From Sphingomonas sp. CL5.1 (GTDB lineage: Bacteria; Pseudomonadota; Alphaproteobacteria; Sphingomonadales; Sphingomonadaceae): a DNA stretch of 64,000 bases. The translations under genes and the position numbers were made by a program. Below are positions 50,587 through 59,421 of the stretch, in pieces; positions within the stretch are counted from its first letter, which is position 1; each line of letters opens with the position of its first letter. The DNA lies in assembly GCF_013344685.1 (NCBI RefSeq), contig NZ_CP050137.1, positions 4,023,001-4,087,000 on the forward strand. The letters run 5' to 3'. The notes under the pieces were generated by a model that saw only the letters and a program-made list of their open reading frames with translations, had not been told where the DNA came from and did not search any database.

Positions 50587-51300
50587 CGATTGCTGGCGGC
50601 AAGGCTCGATCGCGGCCGGGTCCGGTCGGGAGCCCACCGGCCTGAAGGTCGCGAGATAGCCGCCCGCCGACGGCATGACCTCCATCGTCACGAGCTGATA
50701 GCCGACCGCCCCGAACTCGCACTGCAACAGCGCCGGCGGCGTGCCGTGATCGGCCGTCGGCCGGTTGGCATCGACCACCACCACCAGCCCGTCGGGCCGC
50801 AGCGAGGGGCGCATCCGCCAGAGGAACTCGTAAGGCTGCTCGATCTCATGGTACATGTGCACCATGAAGACCCGGTCGAAGCTCGCCTCGGGCAGCTTGG
50901 GATCGGCCGGCGCGCCCAGCCGCACGCTGACATTGTCGAGCCGCTCGCGCGCGACGCGCTCGGCCAGCGCATCGCGCACCGCCGGCACGATATCCTCCGC
51001 CAGCACGCGCCCGTCCTTGCCGACGCGCTGCGCGAGACGAATGGTGTAATAGCCCTCGCCCGCGCCGATATCGGCCACCGTCATGCCGCGCGCGATCTTC
51101 GCGCGGTTCATCACCTCGGTCGCCTCGTTCAGCCGGTCGCGCGCTTCCTCGGTGGACCAGCGGGAAGAAACGATATGCGCGACCGGACGGTCGGCCGCGG
51201 GAAACGGCCCCGGCTCCTTCTCCTCATGCCGGATCAGCGGCTGCGATCCGTCGCAGCCGGCCAGCACGAGCAGCAGGAGGAAAGCGGGCGCCAGCCTCAA
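50509..51300 (-). CDS. SAM-dependent methyltransferase with a lipoprotein-type signal
   Basis: Class I methyltransferase fold, 263 residues, but with an export signal: [16 protein letters not shown], whose LAGC is a lipobox with Cys16. The Rossmann domain begins near residue 70: motif [21 protein letters not shown], the acidic residue in [14 protein letters not shown], and post-[21 protein letters not shown] followed by [15 protein letters not shown]. The last 25 residues extend over the end of the converging RadC-like gene. SAM is not normally found in the periplasm, so either the domain has another ligand or the signal keeps the protein at the inner face of the membrane. It overlaps prfB by four bases (the start lies in the prfB stop). 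Confidence 0.82.
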   Translation of the reverse strand: MRLAPAFLLLLVLAGCDGSQPLIRHEEKEPGPFPAADRPVAHIVSSRWSTEEARDRLNEATEVMNRAKIARGMTVADIGAGEGYYTIRLAQRVGKDGRVLAEDIVPAVRDALAERVARERLDNVSVRLGAPADPKLPEASFDRVFMVHMYHEIEQPYEFLWRMRPSLRPDGLVVVVDANRPTADHGTPPALLQCEFGAVGYQLVTMEVMPSAGGYLATFRPVGSRPDPAAIEPCRQQSLDQASRTKAGDGVAGQHKMVDEPDS

Positions 51301-52424
51301 TCGACGTCCTCCACCTCCACCGTCTCGCCCGTCACGCGCTGCGACAAGGCGGCGGCCATGAAGTCGTCGAGGTCGCCGTCGAGCACGTCACCAGGCGAGG
51401 TGGAGGTCGTGCCCGTGCGCAGATCCTTCACGAGCTGATAGGGCTGGAGGACATAGGAGCGGATCTGGTGCCCCCAGCCGATGTCGGTCTTGGTGGCGTT
51501 GACCGCGTTCGCCTCCTCCTCGCGCTTGCGCAGCTCATGCTCGTAGAGGCGCGCGCGGAGCTGGTTATAGGCCTCCGCGCGGTTCTTGTGCTGGCTGCGC
51601 TGGTTCTGGCAGGCGACGACGATGCCGGTCGGCAAGTGCGTGATGCGCACCGCCGAATCGGTGGTGTTGATGTGCTGCCCGCCCGCGCCGGACGCGCGAT
51701 AGGTGTCGATGCGCAATTCGCTTTCGTTGATCTCGATGTCGATCGAATCGTCGATCACCGGATAGACCCATACTGACGAGAAGCTGGTGTGCCGCCGAGC
51801 CGAGCTGTCATAGGGCGAGATGCGCACGAGGCGATGCACGCCGCTTTCCACCTTGGCATAGCCGTAAGCGTTCTCGCCCTTCACCAGCAACGTGGCGGAC
51901 TTGATGCCGGCCTGCTCCCCCGCGTGATAGTCGACCAGCTCCACCTTGTAGCCGCGCCGCTCCGCCCAGCGCGTGTACATGCGCTGGAGCATCTCGGCCC
52001 AGTCCTGGCTCTCGGTGCCGCCGGCGCCGGCGTTGATCTCCAGATAGGTGTCGTTGGCGTCGGCCTCGCCGGCGAGCAGCGCCTTCACCTTGTCCTGCTG
52101 CGCGCGCTCGGCGAGCTGGGCAAGCGCCTCGGTTCCCTCGCTGGCCATCGCCTCGTCGCCCTCGGCCTCCGCCATCTCGATCAACTCGCTGGTGTCGGCC
52201 AGCTCGCGCTCGATATTGCGGGTGGCGGTGACCGCCTCGTCCAGCCGGCGACGCTCGCGCATCACCTCCTGCGCCTGCTTGGGATTCTCCCACAGGGCCG
52301 GGTCCTCGACCCGCGCGTTCAGTTCGTCGAGCCGGCGGAGCGCGCGGTCCCAGTCGAGGAAGCGACGCAACAGCGCCAGCGCCTCGTTGATGCTTTCGAC
52401 ATGGGCCTGCGCCTCGGCGCGCAT
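51297..52424 (-). CDS. prfB: Peptide chain release factor 2
   Basis: RF2, 375 residues, which recognises UGA and UAA stop codons and triggers release. The GGQ release motif is at residues 248-250 in [10 protein letters not shown]. The stop-codon reading motif, SPF in E. coli, is SPY here (residues 203-205, in [16 protein letters not shown]). The N-terminal region reads continuously through [21 protein letters not shown], the place where E. coli has an in-frame UGA and a +1 frameshift, so no programmed frameshift is needed here. GGAG lies seven bases before the ATG. It follows PBP1A and AmiC in the same direction, a common alphaproteobacterial order, and overlaps the downstream methyltransferase start. 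Confidence 0.97.
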   Translation of the reverse strand: MRAEAQAHVESINEALALLRRFLDWDRALRRLDELNARVEDPALWENPKQAQEVMRERRRLDEAVTATRNIERELADTSELIEMAEAEGDEAMASEGTEALAQLAERAQQDKVKALLAGEADANDTYLEINAGAGGTESQDWAEMLQRMYTRWAERRGYKVELVDYHAGEQAGIKSATLLVKGENAYGYAKVESGVHRLVRISPYDSSARRHTSFSSVWVYPVIDDSIDIEINESELRIDTYRASGAGGQHINTTDSAVRITHLPTGIVVACQNQRSQHKNRAEAYNQLRARLYEHELRKREEEANAVNATKTDIGWGHQIRSYVLQPYQLVKDLRTGTTSTSPGDVLDGDLDDFMAAALSQRVTGETVEVEDVD

Positions 52425-52530
52425 TTCAATTCTCCAATCAATCGTCGTTCCGGCGGCACGATATATCCAGCCACCGGGTGCGCCGGCCTTTGCCGGTTGA
52501 CATGCTCAATTCAAATCCAGCCGGCGGGAC

Positions 52531-55044
52531 TTAGTAAATCCCCCCCTGCCGCTGCAAGAAATCACTATCGTTGGGCTGGGCGCGCGGCGCGGCGGCCGAA
52601 GCGGCGGCGCTGGGCGCGGCTTCCGGCCGGCGCGCGGCGCGGCGCGCCTCGCTCTGCGGCTTGAACGCTTCCCAGATCACCGCGGGCTTGGGATCGCCGA
52701 CCGACGGCCAGACGCCGAACACCGGCCGCCCCGAGGCACGGTCGATCCGCACCATGCGGATGCCCTCCGGCGCGCGGAACGGCAGCTTCTCCAGCCCGTC
52801 ATAGGCTTTGACCGCGAATTCCCTGAAGATCGGCGCGGCCATCGTGCCGCCCTGCGCATAACCGCCGAGGCTCGAGGGAGTATCGTAGCCCATATAGAGT
52901 CCGCCGACCATCTGCGGGGTGCCGCCGATGAACCACACGTCGGTCGGCCCCGAATTGGTGCCGGTCTTGCCGAACATCGGCCGGTCGAGATCGCGCAGCA
53001 CGGTCGCGGTGCCGCGCTGGATCACGCCTTCGGTGATATGGATCATCTGATAGGCGGTCATCGCATCGACCACCTGTCGCCCGCGCGTGGCCGGTCGCGG
53101 CATCGGCTTGCCGTCCCAGTCGGGCATGTTGCAGCGATCGCAGGCGCGCCAGTTCTCCGGCCAGATCACCTTGCCGTGGCGGTCCTGCACGAAATCCACC
53201 AGCGTCGGCGCGTGCCAGCGGCCCTGATTGGCGAGCACGCCATAGGCATTGACCATCCGCATCACCGTCGTCTCGCCCGCGCCGAGCGCATAGGAGAGGT
53301 ACGGCTGGTAATCGCCGATGTTCATCGCCTTCATCAGGCCGACGACGTTGGTCATGCCGGTCTGCGCGGCGGCGCGCACCGTCATAAGGTTGCGCGACTG
53401 CTCGATGCCCCAGCGCATCGTATGCGGCCCCGAGCCGGCGCTGTTGCCGAAGTTGCGGAAGCATTTCTGCCCGAGCCGCGCGCCCTGATAGACGCAGAAC
53501 GGCCCGTCGATGATGATCGACGCCGGGGTCATGCCGTGCTCCAGCGCGGCGGAATAGACGATCGGCTTGATCGTCGAGCCGGGCTGACGCATCGCCTGCG
53601 TCGCGCGGTTGAACGACTGGATCGAGCTGTCGAACCCGCCCTGCATCGCCAGGATGCGCCCCGTGGACGGCTCCTGCACGACGAACCCGCCCGACACCTT
53701 GGGCACCGCGCGCAGCGCGAACCGCCCGCCCTCCGGCGCGACCGCGATCACGTCGCCCGGCTTGATCGCGGTGAATGCGTTTCCGCCCTTGCCACGCACC
53801 GGCATCTGCGCGAGGTCGCGCGGCAGCTCGCCGGTCTGCCCGTTGACGAAGCCGATCCGCCACGCATCGCCATCCCGCGCGATCGCGATCGCCGCGCGCC
53901 AGTCGTTGTAGTTGATGCTGACGTTGGCGTTGATGAACGGGCCGAGCCAGCTATCGCCCTCAAAATCGACATGGCGCAGCGGCCCGGCCCAGCCGCGCCC
54001 GCGATCGTAGCGCAGCAGGCCGTCGCGCAGCGCCTGCGCGGCATAGGCCTGGATCTTCGGATCGAGCGAGGTGCGCACCCACAGGCCGCCGGAATAGACG
54101 CTGTACGGCCCGTCGCGGGCGGTCTCGCCATATTTGCCGATGAGCTGGCGGCGCACTTCCTCGACGAAATAGCCGCCGACCGGCTCGAACTTCGGCGCGC
54201 GATGCGCGATCGCGCCGAGCGGCTGGGCCTGCGCCTCGTCGCGCTGGGCGGCGGTGATGAAGCCGTTCTTCGCCATCTCGCCCAGCACCCAGTTGCGCCG
54301 GGCGAGCGCGCGATCGGTGTCGCGGAACGGATCGTAGTTAGACGGCCCCTTCGGCAGGATGGCGAGATAGGCCATCTGCGGCAGCGTCAGCTCGTTCAGT
54401 TCCTTGTCGAAATAGGCATGGCTCGCCGCCTCGACGCCGTAAGCGTTGCGGCCGAGGAATATCTGATTGAGGTACAGTTCGAGGATCTGCTGCTTCGACA
54501 GCGCATTCTCGATCTTCCACGCGAGGATCGCTTCCTTCGCCTTGCGGGTGGCGGAATATTCGTTGCCGATCAGCAGGTTCTTCGCCACCTGCTGCGTGAT
54601 CGTCGAGCCGCCGCGCGCGCGCCGCCCGCTGCCGATCTTCGACACATAGTCGATCACCGCGCCGGCGATGCCGGTGTAGTCGACGCCGTGATGCTCGAAG
54701 AAGGTCTTGTCCTCGGCGGAGAGGAAGGCGTTGACCAGCATCGGCGGATACTCGGCGAACGACAGCTCGACGCGCCGCTCGCGCGCATAGGAATAGATCG
54801 GCGCGCCATCGATGCCGCGCACATTGGTCGGCAGCGGCGGCTCATAGGTGCGGAGCTGGTCGACCGATGGCAGGCCGCGCGCGAAGATCAGCCAGAAAGC
54901 GCAGAACGCCACCACGACCGCCCCGACAGCAATAGCAGCCAGCTTCACCCAGCGCCTCTCCCACGCCGCCGCGAACGCCCGCCGCAACTGGCCGGCATCG
55001 CGATTCAGCTTGATCGTTGCGGGTTCGGGGGGAGTGGACGCCAT
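52531..55044 (-). CDS. mrcA: Penicillin-binding protein 1A, bifunctional
   Basis: Class A PBP, 837 residues, building and cross-linking peptidoglycan at the outer face of the inner membrane. A single anchor helix lies at about residues 34-55. The glycosyltransferase domain has the catalytic EDKTFFEHHGVD (111-122), GGSTITQQVAKNLL and the donor-site IFLGRNAYGVEAAS. The transpeptidase domain has the nucleophile STIK in RQPGSTIKPIVYS, SRN in WGIEQSRNLMTVRAA and KTG in MFGKTGTNSGPTDVWF. An OB-like insert lies between the domains, typical of PBP1A. The C-terminal tail is Ala/Arg-rich and low in complexity (RRAARRPEAAPSAAASAAA). The AmiC-type amidase is 52 bases upstream on the same strand. Confidence 0.97.
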   Translation of the reverse strand: MASTPPEPATIKLNRDAGQLRRAFAAAWERRWVKLAAIAVGAVVVAFCAFWLIFARGLPSVDQLRTYEPPLPTNVRGIDGAPIYSYARERRVELSFAEYPPMLVNAFLSAEDKTFFEHHGVDYTGIAGAVIDYVSKIGSGRRARGGSTITQQVAKNLLIGNEYSATRKAKEAILAWKIENALSKQQILELYLNQIFLGRNAYGVEAASHAYFDKELNELTLPQMAYLAILPKGPSNYDPFRDTDRALARRNWVLGEMAKNGFITAAQRDEAQAQPLGAIAHRAPKFEPVGGYFVEEVRRQLIGKYGETARDGPYSVYSGGLWVRTSLDPKIQAYAAQALRDGLLRYDRGRGWAGPLRHVDFEGDSWLGPFINANVSINYNDWRAAIAIARDGDAWRIGFVNGQTGELPRDLAQMPVRGKGGNAFTAIKPGDVIAVAPEGGRFALRAVPKVSGGFVVQEPSTGRILAMQGGFDSSIQSFNRATQAMRQPGSTIKPIVYSAALEHGMTPASIIIDGPFCVYQGARLGQKCFRNFGNSAGSGPHTMRWGIEQSRNLMTVRAAAQTGMTNVVGLMKAMNIGDYQPYLSYALGAGETTVMRMVNAYGVLANQGRWHAPTLVDFVQDRHGKVIWPENWRACDRCNMPDWDGKPMPRPATRGRQVVDAMTAYQMIHITEGVIQRGTATVLRDLDRPMFGKTGTNSGPTDVWFIGGTPQMVGGLYMGYDTPSSLGGYAQGGTMAAPIFREFAVKAYDGLEKLPFRAPEGIRMVRIDRASGRPVFGVWPSVGDPKPAVIWEAFKPQSEARRAARRPEAAPSAAASAAAPRAQPNDSDFLQRQGGIY

Positions 55045-55096
55045 AAGCGAGCGCGGGTTTAGGGGCCAAACTCAAACAGGGGAAGCCCGCCCGCCG

Positions 55097-56317
55097 CTAT
55101 TTCGCCGCCAGCCGGCGCGCGAAATGGATCTCCACCGCGCGCTTCACGCTTTCCGCGATCCGCTCGCGCCCCTTGCGGCTGTCGAGGAAGGCGGCGTCCC
55201 CGGGATTGGAGATATAGCCGGTCTCGAACAGGATCGAGGGCATGTCGGGCGCCTTCAGCACCATCAGCGAGGCCATGCGATGGAAATTCGCCTTCACCGG
55301 CATCAGCGGCTTCGCCTCGCGCCCGAGCAGGCGGGCGAAGCCGGCGGAGGCGTTCATCGTCTCGCGCTGCGTCAGGTCGATCAGGATCGAGGAGACGTCC
55401 GGGTTCTGGTCGAGATCGACCCCGGCGATGATGTCGGCCTTGTTCTCGCGCGCCGCCAGCCGCGCCGCCTCCTTGTCCGAAGCGACCTCGGACAATGTAT
55501 AGGCCGTCGCGCCCGAGGCGTCGCCCGCGCCGACGCTGTCGCAATGGATCGAGATGAACAGATCGGCATGCAGCCGCCGCGCGATGCCGAACCGCTCGCG
55601 CAGCACCAGATAGCGGTCGTCGTCGCGCGTCAGCGCCACGCGCACCCGGCCGGACTCGACCAGCGCGTCGCGGATCGCGCGGGCGATCTTCAGCGTCACG
55701 TCCTTCTCGCGCAGCCCGGTGGCGGTGTTGATCGCGCCGGGATCGACCCCGCCATGACCGGCGTCGATCACCACCAGCGGGAGATCGGCATCGCCCGTGA
55801 CGCGCGGCAACGGTGCGCGCTTCACCGGCGGGACGGGGATCGAGATCTTGTATTTCGGCCGCGCGCCGAAATGGAGGAAGCTCAGCGGCCGCGCGCCGCT
55901 CGCCTCCGCGAACCTGCTGGCGCTGGCGCGCTCCAGCGTCAGTTCGAGCGTGTGCCCCGCGTCACGGAACACGCCGCCCGCCACGACCATCGGCCGCGCG
56001 AGATCGAGCACGACGCGCGCGCCGTCGCTGCCGCGCCAGCCCTGGCGGATCGCGCTCACCGCGCCGTCCCCGTCCAGCGACGGGCCGGGCCGCGCGCCAT
56101 CGATGTCGATCGCGATCCGGCGCGGTCCGTCGAGCACGAAGCTCGACGCCCGCGCCACCGCCTCGTCGAAATGGATCAGCACGCGCGGGCCGTCGATCTC
56201 GACGCCCTTCACCGTCCCGGCATCGGCGGCGGAGGCGGCCAGCATCAGCGCGAGCGCGGCCGGCGTGGCGGCACGGCGCCGCCACCGTCCGCTGCTATCG
56301 GCCCGCCGCCCCATCAT
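55097..56317 (-). CDS. amiC: N-acetylmuramoyl-L-alanine amidase, AmiC type
   Basis: Periplasmic zinc amidase, 406 residues, cutting the amide between muramic acid and the peptide stem, used in daughter cell separation. A signal-like N-terminus (RRAATPAALALMLAASAADA) with several arginines before it is followed by an AMIN domain (about residues 35-135: VKGVEIDGPRVLIHFDEAVA, VVAGGVFRDAGHTLELTLE), which usually targets septal peptidoglycan. The catalytic Amidase_3 domain has the zinc ligands in VIDAGHGGVDPGA (His), LREKDVTLKIA (Glu) and ISIHCDSVG (His), and the catalytic glutamate in ILFETGYISNPGD. It is divergent from rne and heads the amiC-mrcA-prfB group. Confidence 0.94.
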   Translation of the reverse strand: MMGRRADSSGRWRRRAATPAALALMLAASAADAGTVKGVEIDGPRVLIHFDEAVARASSFVLDGPRRIAIDIDGARPGPSLDGDGAVSAIRQGWRGSDGARVVLDLARPMVVAGGVFRDAGHTLELTLERASASRFAEASGARPLSFLHFGARPKYKISIPVPPVKRAPLPRVTGDADLPLVVIDAGHGGVDPGAINTATGLREKDVTLKIARAIRDALVESGRVRVALTRDDDRYLVLRERFGIARRLHADLFISIHCDSVGAGDASGATAYTLSEVASDKEAARLAARENKADIIAGVDLDQNPDVSSILIDLTQRETMNASAGFARLLGREAKPLMPVKANFHRMASLMVLKAPDMPSILFETGYISNPGDAAFLDSRKGRERIAESVKRAVEIHFARRLAAK

Positions 56318-56777
56318 CCGCCCTACGCCCTCGCCGCCCTTTTCATGCCCCCGTTCGCGGGCAATTCGTCACCAAGACTGTCCTTTTCCAAATTAACAGG
56401 GGCTTGACGCCATCGCGAGCATTTTGCGGCAAGACGTTCCGGTTGATGCGTGACAAGTCCGGTGCTAGTCACCATCTCGACCGGAAAGGTGCGTTCATTT
56501 CACGCGCACTTTCGGCCCACCGCCCGCCCGCCTTCCGGCGGGGCCGGGCATACAGGTTGACGTTCGATAATGCCGCATCTTTTCCCACCGCTGAACCGCC
56601 CGGCCTTCGCCGGCGGCGCGGGTTCGGGCTTGTTCGGGGGCGATGCGCCCTCGGGTGCGGCGCGGACGAAGGCGATTTCACCAACAATCCGCATGGCCGG
56701 GCAGATTTCCGCCCCGCCAGCGACATACCAACGCACGAACGCGCCGCCCGCCGGCGCGCGTGCGCGGAGACTATTCA
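56318..56777. other. 460-base gap between amiC and rne; probable rne 5' leader
   Basis: No supported gene. TTGACG occurs at 56404-56409 and again at 56557-56562; the second is followed by GATAAT at 56566-56571, too close to be a pair with it, so I name no promoter with confidence. CCCGCC/GGCGGG around TTCC (56527-56542) forms a compact hairpin. A long structured leader fits the known autoregulation of rne through its 5' UTR in other bacteria. A short frame at 56570-56863 on the plus strand has no family features. Confidence 0.5.
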
Positions 56778-59321
56778 ATGACCATGCGTATGCTGATCGA
56801 CGCACGCCACCGGGAGGAAACCCGCGTGGCGGTCGTCAAGGGAAACCGGATCGAGGAATTTGATTTCGAGAGTGCCGAGCGCAAGCAGCTCAAGGGCAAT
56901 ATCTATCTCGCCAAGGTGACGCGCGTCGAGCCGTCGTTGCAGGCGGCGTTCGTCGATTACGGCGGCAATCGTCACGGCTTCCTCGCCTTCAGCGAAATCC
57001 ATCCGGATTACTACCAGATCCCCAAGGAGGATCGCGACGCGCTGCTGCGCGAGGAGGCGGAACACGCCGCCGAGGAAGCCGCGCTGCGCGCCGAGCAGGA
57101 AGCCGCCGAGGAGGCGGATGAACCGGCCGACGACGATATCGAGCGGTTCGAGGACGACGGCGGCATGGACCCCGACGTCGCCGAGGAGCTTGAGGGCGAG
57201 AACGAGGGCGCGCGCCCGCGCCGCTCGTCCGTCAACGACGATCAGGTGGAGGCGCTGCGCCAGCGCCGCATGAACCTCAGGCGCCGCTACAAGATCCAGG
57301 ACGTGATCCGCCGCCGGCAGGTGCTGCTGGTGCAGGTCGTCAAGGAGGAGCGCGGCAACAAGGGCGCGGCGCTGACCACTTATCTCAGCCTCGCCGGCCG
57401 CTATTGCGTGCTGATGCCCAACACGTCGCATGGCGGCGGCATCTCGCGGAAGATCAGCAACGCGGGGGACCGCAAGCGGCTGAAGACGATCATGGCGGAG
57501 CTGAAGCTGCCGCCGTCGATGGGCTGCATCGTGCGCACCGCCGGTCTCCAGCGCACCAAGACCGAGATCAAGCGCGACTTCGATTATCTCGCCCGGCTGT
57601 GGGACGGGATTCGCGAGCAGACGCTCGCCTCCTCCGCGCCGGCGCTGATCTATGGCGACAGCGACCTCATCAAGCGCGCGATCCGCGATATCTACAACAA
57701 GGATATCGACGAGGTGATCGTCGAGGGCGACGAGGGCTATCGTCAGGCCAAGGACTTCATGAAGCTGCTGATGCCCAGCCACGCCAAGCGCGTGAAGCAT
57801 TACAGCGACCCGATCCCGCTGTTCCAGCGCAGCCATGTCGAGGACCAGCTCGCCGCGATGTATCATCCGGTGGTGCAGCTCAAGTCGGGCGGCTATCTGG
57901 TCATCAACCCGACCGAGGCGCTCGTCTCGATCGACATCAACTCGGGCCGCTCGACGCGCGAGCATAATATAGAGCAGACCGCCACCGCGACCAACCTGGA
58001 AGCCGCGCACGAGATCGCCCGCCAGCTCCGCCTGCGCGACATGGCTGGCCTCGTCGTGATCGACTTCATCGACATGGACAACAATTCCAATGTCCGGAAG
58101 GTCGAGAAGGCGATGAAGGAGGCGCTGAAGAACGATCGCGCCCGCATCCAGGTCGGCCGCATCTCCTCCTTCGGGCTGATGGAGATGAGCCGCCAGCGGC
58201 TGCGCACCGGCGTGCTGGAGGCGTCAACCCGCGCCTGCCCGCATTGCGAGGGTACCGGCCTCGTCCGCACCGCCTCGTCGGCGGGCCTCTCGGCGCTCCG
58301 GCTGATCGAGGACGAGGCGGCGCGCGGGCGCGGCTCGATCCTCACGCTGCGCGCCAGCCAGGAGGCGGCCTTCTACGTTCTCAACCGCAAGCGCGCCGAC
58401 ATCGCCGAGATCGAGGATCGCTACGGCGTGCGCGTCGAAATCCTGCCGGACGGCGAGCAGGAAGGCGCGCGCATGTCGGTCGAGGCGGCGGGGCCGCCGC
58501 CGGCCTATGCGCCGAAGTTCGACGCCCCGGTGGAGGAGATCGAGGACGATATCCCCGAGGATATCGAGGACGAGATCGACGAGGAGGAAGAAGAAGCCGA
58601 GGAGCATCGCGACGACCGTCCGCGCGACGACGGCGAGCGCGAGGGCAATGGCCGCCGCCGCCGCCGTCGTCGCGGGCGGCGCGGTCGCGGCCGCCCCGAG
58701 GGCGAGGGCGTCGAGGGCGCGGCCCATGATGAGGACGAGGGCGAGGCGGAAGCCGCCGAGCAGCCCGAGGCTGTCGAAGCGGCGGACGAAGGCGAAGGCG
58801 GACGCCGCCGCAGCCGTCGCGGCCGCCGTGGTCGTGGCCGCAGCCGCGAGGAAACCGGCGTGACGGCCGAGGAAGCGACCCAGGAAGCCCCGGTGGCCGA
58901 GGCCCCCGCGGCGCCGGAGCCGATCGAGGCTGAGGCCGAAGCCGAGGTCGCGCCCAAGACGCGCCGCCGTCCGCGCGCCCGCGCCGCCAAGGCCGAGACG
59001 CCGGCGATCGAGGCCCCGGCCCCGGTCGAGGCGGCTGAAGAAGCCGCGCCGAAGCCGAAGCGCGGCCGCCGCAAGAAGGCGGAGGTGGAGGCTGAAGCCG
59101 CCGCCGCGCCGGCCGAGCCTGCTCCCGTCGCCGAAGCGGCCGAAGCGCCGGCCAAGCCGAAGCGCACCCGCCGCAAGAAGGTCGAGGCCATCGCCGAGAC
59201 CGCGGCGACGGGGGAAGCGTCCGACGCCAACACCGACGCCGAGGACGAAGCGCCGGAAGCCGCGAACGACGCTCCCGGCGGGCCGCGCCGCGGCTGGTGG
59301 CAACGGACGTTCGGCGCCTGA
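56778..59321 (+). CDS. rne: Ribonuclease E
   Basis: Endoribonuclease of the RNase E/G family, 847 residues, the scaffold of the RNA degradosome. The N-terminus MTMRMLIDARHREETRVAVV opens the catalytic half; the S1 domain is split by a long acidic insert (about residues 92-150, Glu/Asp/Ala-rich), as is usual in alphaproteobacteria. Then come the 5'-sensor/RNase H region, the DNase I-like metal site VSIDINSGRSTRE plus GLVVIDFIDMDNN, and the zinc-link STRACPHCEGTGLVRT. The C-terminal 300 residues are disordered: Arg-rich runs near RRRRRRGRRGRGRPEGEG and RRRSRRGRRGRGRSR, then three basic KTRRRPRAR, PKRGRRKK and PKRTRRKK patches between Ala/Glu-rich spacers. It ends in GGPRRGWWQRTFGA. The start is 460 bases from amiC. 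Confidence 0.96.
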   Translation: MTMRMLIDARHREETRVAVVKGNRIEEFDFESAERKQLKGNIYLAKVTRVEPSLQAAFVDYGGNRHGFLAFSEIHPDYYQIPKEDRDALLREEAEHAAEEAALRAEQEAAEEADEPADDDIERFEDDGGMDPDVAEELEGENEGARPRRSSVNDDQVEALRQRRMNLRRRYKIQDVIRRRQVLLVQVVKEERGNKGAALTTYLSLAGRYCVLMPNTSHGGGISRKISNAGDRKRLKTIMAELKLPPSMGCIVRTAGLQRTKTEIKRDFDYLARLWDGIREQTLASSAPALIYGDSDLIKRAIRDIYNKDIDEVIVEGDEGYRQAKDFMKLLMPSHAKRVKHYSDPIPLFQRSHVEDQLAAMYHPVVQLKSGGYLVINPTEALVSIDINSGRSTREHNIEQTATATNLEAAHEIARQLRLRDMAGLVVIDFIDMDNNSNVRKVEKAMKEALKNDRARIQVGRISSFGLMEMSRQRLRTGVLEASTRACPHCEGTGLVRTASSAGLSALRLIEDEAARGRGSILTLRASQEAAFYVLNRKRADIAEIEDRYGVRVEILPDGEQEGARMSVEAAGPPPAYAPKFDAPVEEIEDDIPEDIEDEIDEEEEEAEEHRDDRPRDDGEREGNGRRRRRRRGRRGRGRPEGEGVEGAAHDEDEGEAEAAEQPEAVEAADEGEGGRRRSRRGRRGRGRSREETGVTAEEATQEAPVAEAPAAPEPIEAEAEAEVAPKTRRRPRARAAKAETPAIEAPAPVEAAEEAAPKPKRGRRKKAEVEAEAAAAPAEPAPVAEAAEAPAKPKRTRRKKVEAIAETAATGEASDANTDAEDEAPEAANDAPGGPRRGWWQRTFGA

Positions 59322-59421
59322 TCGTGATCGGCCGGGTTTCAGCGAGGGTTCATCGCCACCGTCGCAGAAACCCGGCCGTCACCGCCCGCATGCGGGCCAA
59401 GCGCAGGGAAGCAGCAACCTG

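Noticed and set aside
52348..52424. Programmed +1 frameshift in prfB
   Set aside because: The coding frame runs from the ATG through the whole protein without an in-frame UGA.
56500..56863. Short frames in the amiC-rne gap on either strand
   Set aside because: They are Pro/Ala/Arg-rich without domain, signal peptide or good ribosome binding site, and the plus-strand one overlaps the rne start.
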